From assembly GCF_947500075.1 (NCBI RefSeq), contig NZ_CANMQS010000010.1, positions 33,210-97,209 on the forward strand: a DNA stretch of 64,000 nt. Reading direction: 5' to 3'. Shown here piece after piece: positions 18,136 to 27,890 of this stretch. Below the pieces are notes generated by a model, which made no database searches, had not been told where the DNA came from, and worked only from the letters and a program-made list of their open reading frames with translations. This stretch comes from an uncultured Sulfitobacter sp. (GTDB taxonomy: Bacteria; Pseudomonadota; Alphaproteobacteria; Rhodobacterales; Rhodobacteraceae). Made by a program: the position numbers and the translations under genes. Within the stretch, counting starts at the first letter, position 1; every line of letters starts with the position of its first letter.

Positions 18136-19116
18136 ATGAAAACGCCTTTGATCGACAATCTGCAATACGCCAATTTCTCCCCCCGCATCTTTGAACAGAT
18201 GCGCGCAGGCGGCGTGGATGCCGTGCATGTCACCATCGCCTATCACGAGAATTTCCGTGAGATGGTGCTGAACCTTGAACGCTGGAACCGCTGGTTCGAA
18301 GACCATCCGGACCTGATCTTCAAAGGCACCACTGCCGCTGACGTGCGCCGCGCGCAGGAAACGGGCCGCACGGCGATATTCTTAGGCTTTCAGAACCCCA
18401 GTCCGATAGAGGACGACATCGGGCTGGTTGAGATCTGCCACCAGCTTGGCATCCGCTTCATGCAGTTGACCTACAACAACCAATCCCTGCTGGCGACGGG
18501 CTGTTACGAGGAGGACGACACGGGCCTTACCCGCATGGGCAAGCAGGTGGTGGCAGAGATGAACCGCGTCGGCATTGTCGTGGACATGAGCCATTCTGCG
18601 GAACGCTCCACGCTGGAGGCGATTGACCATTCCACAAGACCGATTGCCATCACCCACGCCAATCCGCACTGGTGGCACGCAGCGCTGCGCAACAAATCCG
18701 ACAGGGTGCTCAAGGCGCTGACAGGGGCAGGGGGGATGCTGGGCTTTTCCGTCTATCCGCATCACCTTGCGGGCGGGTCCGATTGCACGCTTGAGAGCTT
18801 TTGCCAGATGGTTGCCGAAGCCGCTGACCGCTATGGGGCGCGGCATCTTGGGATCGGGACAGACCTGTGTCAGGATCAACCCGACAGTGTGGTGGAATGG
18901 ATGCGCGTCGGACGCTGGACCAAGGCGATTGATTACGGCGAAGGGTCTGCCAGCAATGCGGGTTTTCCGCCGATGCCCCCGTGGTTCGGCGACAACCGCG
19001 ACTTTGGCAACATCCGCGCGGGTCTGATTGCCGCGGGCCTGAGCGGGGATGATATTGACGGCATCATGGGCGGCAATTGGCTGCGGTTTTATGAAGAAGG
19101 GTTTGGCCCGGCATGA
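18136..19116 (+). CDS. Peptidase M19 (membrane dipeptidase) family protein with an altered metal site
   Basis: About 326 residues, starting at the ATG at 18136; the frame is open upstream to 18028 but would overlap doxX. M19 landmarks are visible: LGIRFMQLTYNNQ, VGIVVDMSHSAERSTLEAI, PIAITHANP and HLGIGTDLCQD. The histidines of DMSH and ITHAN match two metal ligands. The usual N-terminal H-x-D ligand pair is not seen (IDNLQYANFS is at that position). The bridging glutamate (normally in IEGG) appears as FQNP. Either it is a divergent hydrolase with another metal arrangement or not a dipeptidase at all. Its stop overlaps the next gene (ATGA). Confidence 0.8.
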   Translation: MKTPLIDNLQYANFSPRIFEQMRAGGVDAVHVTIAYHENFREMVLNLERWNRWFEDHPDLIFKGTTAADVRRAQETGRTAIFLGFQNPSPIEDDIGLVEICHQLGIRFMQLTYNNQSLLATGCYEEDDTGLTRMGKQVVAEMNRVGIVVDMSHSAERSTLEAIDHSTRPIAITHANPHWWHAALRNKSDRVLKALTGAGGMLGFSVYPHHLAGGSDCTLESFCQMVAEAADRYGARHLGIGTDLCQDQPDSVVEWMRVGRWTKAIDYGEGSASNAGFPPMPPWFGDNRDFGNIRAGLIAAGLSGDDIDGIMGGNWLRFYEEGFGPA

Positions 19117-20768
19117 AAGACATCGCTGATTTCACACCACCCCCCCAAGCGCCATTGCGCCCGCCAGCGCAGGTGATGCGGCTGGCGCGGATGGGGTCGA
19201 TGTTCCCCACGCGCCTGTCCTTTCTGCGCAGTCTCATACGTCGCCTCGCCGCTGAAGAGGTCACCGTGTCGCGCCCTGTCTGGGAGATGGATGCAGACGG
19301 GTTCGGTCATGCGGTCTATTCTCTGGTGCTGGGCGGGCATCGCTACAGCCTTGTCGCCGTCTCCACCGATCTGCCGCCGGAGCAACGCACCGACCGGGTG
19401 ATCGCAACCGCCTGGGACAGCGCCTATGTGCTTTTTGACGGAATGCCGGACGCAGATGACATCGCCCGTATCGTTGCCAGCGCGCCCTTGCAGGAAGCCG
19501 CCCGTTTCACCGAACGCGACCTTGTGCTGAGCCGCGCGAACAAATCGGTGCGTTTGTTTGCCCATGTGACAGAAAGCCTGCGCGCAGGCTGTCAGCCGAA
19601 TGAACAGATGATCCGCGATGTGGGCTATCTGATGCGCACCACGGCTGTCTATGGCAACGGCAAATTCGGCATCGCCGACCGCGCGGTGATCGAAAACCGT
19701 CCCGGCCTTGAAGGGCCCTTTGCGGCTGAGATGTTGACCGTCTGGCTGATCCGCCATTTCACCCATGAGCTGGCCGAACATGTCGGCGGCGCGCCGCTGG
19801 ATGCGCCTCTCAAACGTCATCTGGGGATCGGCAATTCCACGGGCCTTGGCATGGCCCCGTTTCTGGTCAGCCACCCGGTATTGCTCAACAACTGGATGCT
19901 GGCGCGGGAAACCGCACTGGCGCGGGTCTGCGCGATTGAAAGTGTGGATGCCCCCACCGCCGCGCGTCTGCACGCTTTGGCGGAACGTGCTGCACAGCAT
20001 CTGGGCGAATGGCAGGTGCCTGACGCCGATCACCAGCGGCGGATTGTGGCGCTGCGGGGGGACTGGGACATCTTCCGTGCGACACTGGATTTCGGCGGAC
20101 CGACCCCGCTGGCGCGTGTGATGGCGGCGGCCGAGGATCAAAGCCTTGATCTGCAAGAGCTTCTGGCCGCGATGCTGATTGAGCCCTTCGGCGATCTGGT
20201 TGATGGTCTTGCGGAATGTATGGGGGACCCCTTCGGCCCGATGACCCTGCCACTGCGCGACACTGCCGCCCTCAGATCCCGGATCGAGCAGTATTTCGAC
20301 TGGGCGCTGACGCCTGATTATGACGCCGCCGACCACTGCGGTCAGTTCTGGTATGTCTCTGAAGCCAAACAGGAACCCCGGCTTGGTCTGCGGTTTGAGG
20401 AACCGGGGGCGGAGCTGGAAAGCCCGCTGGATATCGCGCGGCGGGTCAAGGCGCTTTACCGCGACATTGGCGATGGCGCGCAGCCCGTGTCGGCGCTGCT
20501 GGAACAACACCCCGAACACGGCCTTGCCGTGGCGCGCGTGCAGATGGCAGACCGCTATCCCTACGGCGAAATCCGCGACAACCTGATTGCCACCTCCTGC
20601 CTGCCCATTGATATGCTGCGTTGCAAGCTCAGCTTCTTCGGCGCGTCCAAGTTCGATCCGAAATCCGACCGGTGGACCCGCATCACCCTGTGTCAGGGCG
20701 CGCCTTTGGCGGGTGATCTGGCAACGGGCGACGCGGACGACTGGTGGCTGCCGGTGTTTGCACAATGA
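19113..20768 (+). CDS. Uncharacterised 551-residue protein
   Basis: I do not recognise a named domain. It is a soluble protein of 551 residues with no signal peptide or membrane segment. Visible features include RLARMGSMFPTRLSFLRSLIRR near the start, GNGKFGIADRAVI and LGIGNSTGLGMAPFLVSHPVLLNNWMLARE in the middle, and a C-terminal DRYPYGEIRDNLIATSCLPIDMLRCKLSFFG. It starts within the stop of the M19 gene (ATGA overlap) and is followed after 7 bases by a DUF3726-like gene, so the three are probably translated together. The shared operon suggests one pathway with the M19-type hydrolase; I assign no function. Confidence 0.85.
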   Translation: MKDIADFTPPPQAPLRPPAQVMRLARMGSMFPTRLSFLRSLIRRLAAEEVTVSRPVWEMDADGFGHAVYSLVLGGHRYSLVAVSTDLPPEQRTDRVIATAWDSAYVLFDGMPDADDIARIVASAPLQEAARFTERDLVLSRANKSVRLFAHVTESLRAGCQPNEQMIRDVGYLMRTTAVYGNGKFGIADRAVIENRPGLEGPFAAEMLTVWLIRHFTHELAEHVGGAPLDAPLKRHLGIGNSTGLGMAPFLVSHPVLLNNWMLARETALARVCAIESVDAPTAARLHALAERAAQHLGEWQVPDADHQRRIVALRGDWDIFRATLDFGGPTPLARVMAAAEDQSLDLQELLAAMLIEPFGDLVDGLAECMGDPFGPMTLPLRDTAALRSRIEQYFDWALTPDYDAADHCGQFWYVSEAKQEPRLGLRFEEPGAELESPLDIARRVKALYRDIGDGAQPVSALLEQHPEHGLAVARVQMADRYPYGEIRDNLIATSCLPIDMLRCKLSFFGASKFDPKSDRWTRITLCQGAPLAGDLATGDADDWWLPVFAQ

Positions 20769-20775
20769 GCCTGCG

Positions 20776-21276
20776 GTGATCCTGTCGGGCAATGAACTGG
20801 TGGCGCTGGCCACCAAAGCCGCGCGGGGGGCAGGGGCACCGCCGCAACAGGCCGCCGCCTTTGGCCGCGCAGCCCTGTGTCACTTTCAGGCGGGCCGCGC
20901 CCCGCAACATCTGCGCGCCGCCCTTGAGGCTCTGCCGTCCGGCCCCATCCTTGAGATACCTTTGGCCCTGACGCGGCTGATGGAATCCGCCGAAGGCGAT
21001 GTGGCAGAGGGTGTTCTGCACGCAGACGCCCCACCCGATTTCATTCAGAGCTACCTTGAGGCTCAATCCTTTGCCATCACAGCCACAGCGTCACAGGACG
21101 GCTTTGTGCTGACCTGCGCGCTCTCCACCCCTGCGCCGCGCGTGCTGCCTGTGCGTGTCACGCTGCCCGGCGGTCTGGCCGCACGCATGACCGCGCTTGC
21201 CGCACATCTGCTGGTCCCGGATACCGCAGCCTCCCGCGCGGGCGGCGCCGGGGCCGGGCTGACGGACAACGACTGA
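20776..21276 (+). CDS. DUF3726-like protein
   Basis: About 166 residues. The start chosen is the GTG at 20776, just after the preceding stop. Starting there gives ILSGNELVALATKAARGAGAPPQQAAAFGRAALCHF, which resembles the N-terminus of DUF3726 proteins. The rest is alanine-rich with no clear motif. No function is known for the family. It is the last gene of the M19-containing operon and converges on hrpB with three bases between stops. The family assignment rests on recalled N-terminal similarity only. Confidence 0.65.
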   Translation: MILSGNELVALATKAARGAGAPPQQAAAFGRAALCHFQAGRAPQHLRAALEALPSGPILEIPLALTRLMESAEGDVAEGVLHADAPPDFIQSYLEAQSFAITATASQDGFVLTCALSTPAPRVLPVRVTLPGGLAARMTALAAHLLVPDTAASRAGGAGAGLTDND

Positions 21277-21279
21277 CGC

Positions 21280-23694
21280 TCAGGTCCCGCGTGGTTTGGC
21301 GCGCACGGTGGGCGCGGCCTGTGTCGGGTCCTCGGGCCAGGGATGGCGCGGATAACGGCCGCGCATGTCCTTGCGCACATCGGCATAAGACCGCTCCCAG
21401 AACCCCGGCAGATCATCGGTCACCTGCACGGGCCGCTGGGCAGGGGACAACAGCGTGATGCGCAAGGCCTGCCCTGCCACCTGCGGATGCCGGGTGACAC
21501 CAAACACCTCTTGCAGGCGCACCGAAATCGCCGGTTGCTCCCCGCCGTAGTCAATCGGTACCTTGCGGCCCAAAGGTGTGACGAAATGCGAAGGGGAGGC
21601 GGCATCCAGCGCCTGCTGCGCGTCCCAATCCAATCGCGCCCGCAAGGCGGGCAGCAGATCAAACCCTTTCCAATCGCCCGCACTGCGTACACCCGTTAGA
21701 TGCGGCAACAGCCAGTCTTCCAGCGTCTCCATCAGGTGCGCCTCTGAGTAATCCGGAAAATCCGCGCCCATCCCCCTCGCGCGGGCCAGAAAACGCTGTG
21801 CAGGAGGGGACGGGTTCAGCCCCAGTTGCCGGACGCCGTCCAACATCGCCCGCGCCACATCTTCGTCGGGGGCATCAGGCCAGTTCCGGTCTTCCAGCAC
21901 CAGCGCGCCAAACCTTTCCTGACGGCGGGCCAGCACGCGGCTGTCCCGTTTCGACCACAGGCAAATGTCTTGCCAGCCGATCTGCTCGGGGAAAGTTGCG
22001 CGCAGCGCGGCTTCACTGATCGTTGCGGCCTGCCGGACCTTGGCCTCCCGCGGGTCGCCATCCAGATCGGTTGCCACGATCAACCGCTCCCCAGCCAGCC
22101 CATCGCCTTCGGGCATGACCGCGCCTTTGCCGCCCGACAGCACATAGCGTGGCGCATCGCCCTTGCGGCGCAGGCCCACGCGGTCCGGATAGGCGAGGGC
22201 CGCCAGCACACCCAGATCATCCGGTCCGTCCAACGGCTGACCTTTCGCCAGCCGCTTTGCCTCTTGCCGGATGCGCGCCAGCGTCGGGGCGTGGGCTGCC
22301 GCCTTGGGTCTGGAGGCCTTGACCGCCACCAGCCGCCGGTTGAGATCGCAGCCCACCCCGCGCAGCGGATCGCGCTCCGCCAGCAATGCCGCGAGCAATG
22401 GTGCCGTGGGTCCGCCCCGCGCCACCATATGGGCCAGACGCGGATGCAGCGGCAGGCGGGCAAGGGCGCGGCCATGTTCGGTGATGCGTCCCTGCGTGTC
22501 CAATGCGTCCAGCATGTGCAGCACCGCCTGTGCCTCCCCCAGCCGCCCGTCATGGGGCGGCGTGACAAAGGCCAGATCATCCGCCGCAGCGCCCCATTGC
22601 GCCAACTCCAGCGCAAAGCCGGTCAAATCTCCGGCTTCGATCTCCGCCGGGGGGAACGCCGCAAGCGCGCCTTCCTCCCCCTTTGTCCACAGTTTGAACG
22701 CCTGTCCGGGGGCCATGCGGCCGGCCCGGCCCGCGCGCTGTGTGGCTTCGGCACGTGTCACCCGTTCCGTGACCAGCCGTGACATGGCCGAGGCCGCATC
22801 AAACCGCGCCCGTCGCGCGCGTCCGCCATCGACCACAATCGTGATGCCTTCGATGGTCAGTGACGTCTCTGCAATCGCTGTGGCCAACACCACCTTGCGA
22901 CCCTTCGGCGCAGGGACAATCGCCGCGCGCTGGGCTTTGAAATCCATCGCACCGAACAAGGGGGCCAAGGTGCAATCGGCCGGCAGCCTGCCTTTCAACA
23001 AGGCCTCCACCCGGCGGATCTCCCCTTCGCCGGGCAGAAACACCAGCGCTGAACCGGGATCACACGCCAGCGCATGCAGCACCAGATCGGCGCAGGCCTC
23101 TTCAAACCGCTGCCGTCCCAGCGGTTTGTCCAGCCAATGCGCCTTCACCGGGTAACTGCGCCCTTCGGAGGTGACAACGGGTGCCGCCATCAGTTCCGCC
23201 ACCGGGGCCGCATCCAGCGTGGCAGACATGACCACCAGCATCAGATCATCACGCAGCGCGCCCGCCACTTCCAGACAAAGCGCCAATCCCAGATCAGCAT
23301 TGAGCGAGCGTTCGTGAAATTCGTCAAAGATCACCGCACCGACCCCCGGCAGGTCCGGTTTGTCTTGCAGCATCCGGGTCAGGATGCCTTCCGTCACCAC
23401 TTCAATCCGCGTCTTGGGGCCGACCTTGGATGCGCCCCGCACGCGGTAGCCCACGGTTTCTCCGGCCTGTTCTCCCAGCGTTGCGGCCATACGCTCAGCG
23501 GCGGCACGCGCGGCAAGGCGGCGGGGTTCCAGCATCAGGATGCGGCCGGGCGTGAGGTCTGCCTCAAGCATGGCCAGCGGCACACGGGTGGTTTTGCCGG
23601 CACCCGGCGGGGCCTGCAACACCACGCGGGTGCGGGTGCGCAGGGCCGCGATCACCTGATCCAGAACGTCGTCAATGGGCAGAACATGTTGCAT
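21280..23694 (-). CDS. hrpB: ATP-dependent helicase HrpB (DEAH family)
   Basis: About 804 residues from the ATG at 23694 ([18 protein letters not shown]); the open frame upstream of this is not conserved-looking. Helicase motifs in order: Walker A ([16 protein letters not shown]), [14 protein letters not shown], Walker B FDEFHERS (DEFH, as in HrpB), SATLDA, the motif VI region [10 protein letters not shown] and the C-terminal HrpB region ([11 protein letters not shown] at the end). The length matches HrpB proteins of about 810-840 residues. It is thought to remodel RNA, though its role is poorly known outside a few species. It is divergent from meaB with an 81-base promoter gap. Confidence 0.93.
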   Translation of the reverse strand: MQHVLPIDDVLDQVIAALRTRTRVVLQAPPGAGKTTRVPLAMLEADLTPGRILMLEPRRLAARAAAERMAATLGEQAGETVGYRVRGASKVGPKTRIEVVTEGILTRMLQDKPDLPGVGAVIFDEFHERSLNADLGLALCLEVAGALRDDLMLVVMSATLDAAPVAELMAAPVVTSEGRSYPVKAHWLDKPLGRQRFEEACADLVLHALACDPGSALVFLPGEGEIRRVEALLKGRLPADCTLAPLFGAMDFKAQRAAIVPAPKGRKVVLATAIAETSLTIEGITIVVDGGRARRARFDAASAMSRLVTERVTRAEATQRAGRAGRMAPGQAFKLWTKGEEGALAAFPPAEIEAGDLTGFALELAQWGAAADDLAFVTPPHDGRLGEAQAVLHMLDALDTQGRITEHGRALARLPLHPRLAHMVARGGPTAPLLAALLAERDPLRGVGCDLNRRLVAVKASRPKAAAHAPTLARIRQEAKRLAKGQPLDGPDDLGVLAALAYPDRVGLRRKGDAPRYVLSGGKGAVMPEGDGLAGERLIVATDLDGDPREAKVRQAATISEAALRATFPEQIGWQDICLWSKRDSRVLARRQERFGALVLEDRNWPDAPDEDVARAMLDGVRQLGLNPSPPAQRFLARARGMGADFPDYSEAHLMETLEDWLLPHLTGVRSAGDWKGFDLLPALRARLDWDAQQALDAASPSHFVTPLGRKVPIDYGGEQPAISVRLQEVFGVTRHPQVAGQALRITLLSPAQRPVQVTDDLPGFWERSYADVRKDMRGRYPRHPWPEDPTQAAPTVRAKPRGT

Positions 23695-23775
23695 CGGTTC
23701 GGTTATCTGACAAAGACGCGCCAGCGCCAAGGGCAGGGGATGGACATTCCGCCTGCGCACCGCAAAAGATACGCC

Positions 23776-24756
23776 ATGAGTGAGCAGGATCTGGCAAAAC
23801 GCATCGCCGCAAAAGACCGCCGTGCGCTGGCGCGGGGAATCACATTGGTTGAATCGGGCCGTGCGGATCACCGTGCGCAGGCTGCCGCACTTCTGGCGGC
23901 CCTGCCGCAGGATCGCCAGGCGCTGCGCATCGGGTTGTCGGGGACACCCGGCGTGGGCAAATCCACCTTTATTGAGAGCTTTGGCATGATGCTGACCGGC
24001 ATGGGCCTGCGGGTTGCCGTGCTGGCGGTTGATCCGTCCTCCTCCCGTTCCGGCGGCTCAATCCTGGGCGACAAGACCCGGATGGACCGGCTCAGCCGCG
24101 ATCCCAATGCCTTCATTCGCCCATCGCCCAGCCAGACCCACCTGGGTGGCGTGGCGCGCCGCACGCGAGAGGCGGTGCGCCTGTGCGAAGGGGCGGGGTT
24201 TGACGTTGTGTTGATCGAAACCGTAGGGGTTGGTCAGTCCGAAACTGTCGTGGCGCAGATGTCGGATGTGTTTTTGCTGCTGCTGGCGCCGGCTGGCGGG
24301 GATGAACTGCAAGGGGTCAAACGGGGCATCATGGAGATGGCCGATCTGATTGTGGTCAACAAGGCGGATGGCGCGTTGAAGTCAACAGCCACTCGGACCT
24401 GTGCGGATTATGCAGGCGCATTGCGGCTGTTGCGCAAACGCGAACAGGACCCGGACGGGTATCCAAAAGCGATGATGGTCTCGGCTGCGGAAGAACAGGG
24501 GCTGGATGCGGTCTGGGCTGCCCTGTCAGAGCTGTCGGACTGGCGGCGCGCGCAGGGGTTCTGGGACAAGACCCGCGCAGATCAGGCGCGGTACTGGTTT
24601 CACGAGGATATCAAACAGCGCCTTCTGGCGCAGTTGGAGGCGCCGCAAGTCAAAGCCGAATTGAAGGGCTTGAGTGATGCCGTCGCGCAGGGGGATAAAG
24701 ACCCGTCAGCAGCCGCACAGGCCTTTGTGACAAAGCTCTCCAGCCTGACGAAGTAA
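23776..24756 (+). CDS. meaB: Methylmalonyl-CoA mutase-associated GTPase MeaB
   Basis: A 326-residue G3E-family GTPase starting at the ATG at 23776. Motifs: P-loop [14 protein letters not shown], the metallochaperone-type [49 protein letters not shown] and the specificity motif NKAD. It loads or protects the adenosylcobalamin cofactor of methylmalonyl-CoA mutase or ethylmalonyl-pathway mutases. No mutase gene lies in this window. It converges on xerC across two tandem palindromes. Confidence 0.93.
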   Translation: MSEQDLAKRIAAKDRRALARGITLVESGRADHRAQAAALLAALPQDRQALRIGLSGTPGVGKSTFIESFGMMLTGMGLRVAVLAVDPSSSRSGGSILGDKTRMDRLSRDPNAFIRPSPSQTHLGGVARRTREAVRLCEGAGFDVVLIETVGVGQSETVVAQMSDVFLLLLAPAGGDELQGVKRGIMEMADLIVVNKADGALKSTATRTCADYAGALRLLRKREQDPDGYPKAMMVSAAEEQGLDAVWAALSELSDWRRAQGFWDKTRADQARYWFHEDIKQRLLAQLEAPQVKAELKGLSDAVAQGDKDPSAAAQAFVTKLSSLTK

Positions 24757-24801
24757 TCGGAATATTTGAAATATTCCGACCGTTTTCTTTCAAAGAAAAC
24801 G
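24757..24801. terminator. Two tandem near-perfect palindromes between convergent meaB and xerC
   Basis: The first palindrome (24757-24779) has 11-base arms, TCGGAATATTT and AAATATTCCGA, around a single base. The second (24781-24801) has 10-base arms, CGTTTTCTTT and AAAGAAAACG, around a single base. Together they occupy nearly the whole 64-base gap. They start right after the meaB stop codon and could act as a bidirectional terminator. Confidence 0.6.
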
Positions 24802-24820
24802 ATTCCTGATCAACCGTTTC

Positions 24821-25771
24821 TCACCCGGCCTTTGGATGCGCCTTGTTGTAGACGTCCATCAACCGCGCCGTGTCCACCGCCGTATAGGCCTGTGTTGTCG
24901 ACAACGACGCATGGCCCAGCAATTCCTGTATCGCGCGCAGGTCTCCGCCCGCATCAAGCAGATGCGTGGCAAAGCTGTGCCGCATCGCGTGGGGTGTCGC
25001 TGTGGCTGGCAGGCCCAGCTGCATACGCGCATCTGCCATAACCTTGGCAATCGCCCGTTGTCCCAACGCGCCGCCCCGGATCGCCCGGAACAATGGCATG
25101 TCATCGGCTTTGGGGTGGGGGCAGAGCCGCAGATAGGCATCCACTGCATCGCGCGCTGCCGGCAGAACCGGCACCACACGTTCCTTGCCGCCTTTGCCCT
25201 TCATATGCAGCATTTCCGCCAGAGGGGCGTCCCGGCCTTGCAGGCTCAGGGCTTCCGAGATGCGCAACCCGCAGCCCCAGAGCAATGTCAGCACCGCCAC
25301 ATCGCGCGCGGCCACCCAGGGGCGGTCCGACTGTATTTCCACACATTCAATCAGCGCATGGGCGGCATCCACGGCCAGAGGGCGCGGCAGTTTCTTGGTG
25401 AACTTCGGCGCGCGGGTGGACAGAACGGCCGTGGGTTCAAACCCTTCGCGCTCCGCCAGCCAGCGGTAAAAGGCCTTCACCGCAGAGAGCTTGCGCGCCA
25501 TGGAGCGCGGACCCACCGCCGGACCCCGCGTATGCGCCATCCAACTGCGCATGTCGGAAATGCTGATCTGGGAAAGGGGTGCCAGACCCTGCGCGCCGCC
25601 CTTGTGCAGTGTCATGAACGCCAGAAAGCCGGTGACGTCACCCTGATATGCGGTGATGGTGTTTTCCGCCACGCCTTTCAAGGCACGCTGATGGGTCAGC
25701 CAGGTCTCAAGCGCATCACGCGCTGCGGGGCTGATCAGCCCGTCTGTGGCAGTGCTGTTCCGGCCCGTCAA
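24821..25771 (-). CDS. xerC: Tyrosine recombinase XerC
   Basis: A 316-residue integrase-family recombinase. It has an N-terminal SAM-like core-binding domain (about 18-105, LETWLTHQRALKGVAENTITAYQGDVTGFLAF) and a catalytic domain. Catalytic residues are R in GCGLRISEAL, H-x-x-R in PHAMRHSFATHLLD, H in LGHASLSTTQAYTAVD and the final Y in that stretch. It acts with XerD at dif to resolve chromosome dimers. The frame begins with a TTG at 25771 that overlaps the TGA of the DUF484 gene (TTGA). The DUF484-XerC neighbourhood is a widespread arrangement that supports XerC over XerD. Confidence 0.92.
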   Translation of the reverse strand: MTGRNSTATDGLISPAARDALETWLTHQRALKGVAENTITAYQGDVTGFLAFMTLHKGGAQGLAPLSQISISDMRSWMAHTRGPAVGPRSMARKLSAVKAFYRWLAEREGFEPTAVLSTRAPKFTKKLPRPLAVDAAHALIECVEIQSDRPWVAARDVAVLTLLWGCGLRISEALSLQGRDAPLAEMLHMKGKGGKERVVPVLPAARDAVDAYLRLCPHPKADDMPLFRAIRGGALGQRAIAKVMADARMQLGLPATATPHAMRHSFATHLLDAGGDLRAIQELLGHASLSTTQAYTAVDTARLMDVYNKAHPKAG

Positions 25772-26475
25772 GACAACCAGCGCCGCATGGCGCGTTCAAA
25801 AACCCCGGTGAAAAAGGTCAACAGGTCTGTGCCCTGCTGGGGCCCGAACATATGCGGATCCTCCGATCCAAGCGCCAGCAGACCGGGCAGGCGGCCCTCT
25901 CCAAAGTCCAGCTTCAGACAGGCTTCCGAGCGGACATATTCCGCCTTTTGCCCGTAAATCGGCTCTCCTCCGGTCTGGACGCTGCGCAGGATGACCTTGC
26001 GGGCGGTGCCGCCCCGTCCCTGGGTGAGATAGTCATCAATGAACCCCGGCTCTGCCACGTTCAGCACGTCGCCTAGGCGCTGTACCGCAGGGTCTTCGTC
26101 GTTCTGAGCTGATTCGAGCACCAGCTTCACCGCGTCCACGCGCAGGATATCGGCCACTTCGCCGCCCAACTCGCGCAAGAACCCCTCAAACTCCGTCGGG
26201 TCCATCATCCGCAGGATCGCGCGGTGGATCTGGTTTGTGCCTGCAAGATTTTCATACGCCGCGGCAATGACGCTGCGGTGGGTATCTTCGAGCCGGTCCA
26301 GACGGGTTTCCAGCCGCTCCATCGCGATGCCGCGCAGATCGACGATGTTGCCGCCCATCGCCCGTTCGTTGGCCGCAATCAGGGCCTGCATCACATCACT
26401 GTCGTCCAGAATAACGTCGGGTTTTGAAATGATCGCCTCACGCAGGGCGTCATCAATCTTGGGGCTGCTGCTCAT
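25768..26475 (-). CDS. DUF484 family protein
   Basis: A 235-residue protein with the family's length. An N-terminal helical region (1-75, with DLRGIAMERLETRLDRLEDTHRSVIAAAYENL) precedes a GAF-like domain (about 85-225, LGGEVADILRVDAVKLVLES, EACLKLDFGEGRLPGLLALGSEDPHMF). The second half has the LALGS-D-P-F pattern usual in DUF484. No enzymatic activity is known. It starts at the ATG at 26475 behind AGAGACGG and overlaps xerC by four bases, so it is co-translated with the recombinase. Confidence 0.9.
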   Translation of the reverse strand: MSSSPKIDDALREAIISKPDVILDDSDVMQALIAANERAMGGNIVDLRGIAMERLETRLDRLEDTHRSVIAAAYENLAGTNQIHRAILRMMDPTEFEGFLRELGGEVADILRVDAVKLVLESAQNDEDPAVQRLGDVLNVAEPGFIDDYLTQGRGGTARKVILRSVQTGGEPIYGQKAEYVRSEACLKLDFGEGRLPGLLALGSEDPHMFGPQQGTDLLTFFTGVFERAMRRWLS

Positions 26476-26515
26476 GACCGTCTCTTTTTGTTTGGGTCTC
26501 TATACCACCCGCAAG

Positions 26516-26536
26516 GGGCAATTGCTGCCCTTTTTT
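26516..26536 (+). terminator. Plus-strand terminator-like hairpin with no plus-strand gene before it
   Basis: GGGCA (26516-26520), a 5-base loop, TGCCC (26526-26530) and then six T residues form a short rho-independent terminator shape reading on the plus strand. Both neighbouring genes run on the minus strand. It may end an antisense transcript or be fortuitous. The rest of the 26476-26615 gap shows nothing else I can support. Confidence 0.35.
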
Positions 26537-26615
26537 CAAAGCGCGGCGGAAAAGGGAACAGGCGTTGCTGTTTTGCGCGCGGCGGACCTGAAGCGTTTCA
26601 AGATCAACGCCTTGC

Positions 26616-27788
26616 CTATGCCGCATAGGCCCCCAGCAAAGCGGCATCCTGCGACAGGAGCGGGCCCAGGGTCACTTCGAAGATGGAGCCTTCGCCCAAC
26701 GCGGATTGAAGGGTAATCGTGCCTGAATGATTTGCCGCGATGCGCTGACAGGTCGCCAAACCAAGGCCGGAACCGGGGTAGGTGTCGCGCAGGTGCAGAC
26801 GCTGAAACAGGCCAAAGATCCTCAGTTGATCTTCCTCAGCAATGCCAATGCCATTGTCCTCTACCCGCAACACGACGGTGTCGGGTTTGGTGCCGACCTT
26901 GCTGCTGATATGGACATTGGGAATGTGTCCTTCGCGCTGAAATGTCAGTGCATTGCTGAGCAAATGATACAGCAGGATATCAATCTGGCGCGGGGCCGCC
27001 TTGATGTGGTTCAGCTTGCCCATGGTGACAAGCGCATCCGTCGCACTGATCTGCTCATGCAGTTTTTCACAGGCCGTGTTGACGGCCGCCGCAAGGTCGA
27101 CGGTCTGAACCGCTTCATTGGGGTCAGTGGCCCAGGAGTATTGTAATACATCCTCAATCAGGATGCTCATCAGGGTGATGCTTTCCTGTGCATGCTGAAG
27201 CAGGCCACGGCCATCGTCGGACATGGTGCTGGCATGTTCGTGGATCAACTCATCAAGCACCAGTTGCAGGGTGTTTGCAGGGGATTTCAGGTCATGCGAC
27301 ACGGAGTAGGTGAATGCGGCCTGTTCCCCGCACAACAGCGCTGCATTATTGAGCGCGCGACGCAGGCGCGCCTGCTCTTTCTCGATCTGCTGGTTCTTGT
27401 GGCGCAACGCATGGTTGGTCAGGTCGAGCGCGGTCTGTGCCTCGCGCAGCTGCCGGTCCCGCGCAGCCCCCATTGCAATGACACGTTTCAAAAGGCGCTG
27501 GCCGGGCAGGAAAACGCCAAGCGCCAGCCCGACAAGCAGAAGCGCACTGATCATCACAACCGCAGTTTTCTGGCGTTCAATTCCCAGGACAATGCGATGC
27601 GCGTCTTCCCGCATGGTGCGGTCTGCGGTGTCCAGACTGGCAAGCAAGGCCGTGGTCTGTGCGTTCAATGTGACAAGGGAGGCCAGCAGGATCAGAAGCA
27701 TCACGGTGGCCGCTGCCAAATAGATCAGCAACAGCCGTTTGACCTTTTGTTTCGGCGTCTGGGAACCTGATGAGAAACGCAAAAACAT
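26616..27788 (-). CDS. Membrane sensor histidine kinase
   Basis: A 390-residue kinase with two membrane segments (about 18-42 and 77-97) enclosing a small periplasmic loop. A coiled-coil-like linker follows (about 105-155), then HisKA with H in FTYSVSHDLKSPANTLQLVLDE, and HATPase motifs (LLSNALTFQ, VEDNGIGI, GSGLGLATCQRI). The H-box and phytochrome-like core resemble kinases that act on separate regulators; no regulator gene is adjacent, so it is an orphan here. The start codon is only 4 bases downstream of a strong hairpin, and no free ribosome-binding site is visible. Confidence 0.88.
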   Translation of the reverse strand: MFLRFSSGSQTPKQKVKRLLLIYLAAATVMLLILLASLVTLNAQTTALLASLDTADRTMREDAHRIVLGIERQKTAVVMISALLLVGLALGVFLPGQRLLKRVIAMGAARDRQLREAQTALDLTNHALRHKNQQIEKEQARLRRALNNAALLCGEQAAFTYSVSHDLKSPANTLQLVLDELIHEHASTMSDDGRGLLQHAQESITLMSILIEDVLQYSWATDPNEAVQTVDLAAAVNTACEKLHEQISATDALVTMGKLNHIKAAPRQIDILLYHLLSNALTFQREGHIPNVHISSKVGTKPDTVVLRVEDNGIGIAEEDQLRIFGLFQRLHLRDTYPGSGLGLATCQRIAANHSGTITLQSALGEGSIFEVTLGPLLSQDAALLGAYAA

Positions 27789-27792
27789 GAAA

Positions 27793-27823
27793 CCCGGCGT
27801 GATCTGGAGAACTACACGCCGGG
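27793..27823 (-). terminator. Hairpin between transaldolase and histidine kinase genes
   Basis: A perfect 9-bp inverted repeat, CCCGGCGTG (27793-27801) with CACGCCGGG (27815-27823). On the minus strand it is followed by TTTCATGTTTTT, so it has terminator form for the transaldolase gene. The downstream kinase ATG lies inside the T-rich tail, so the same hairpin also covers the position where its ribosome-binding site should be. Confidence 0.6.
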
Positions 27824-27890
27824 GTAAAGAAAATTCGTAAAGACCTGCTTAAGCGTTGCCGGATACAGGACCCGGATTACTGAAAATCTA

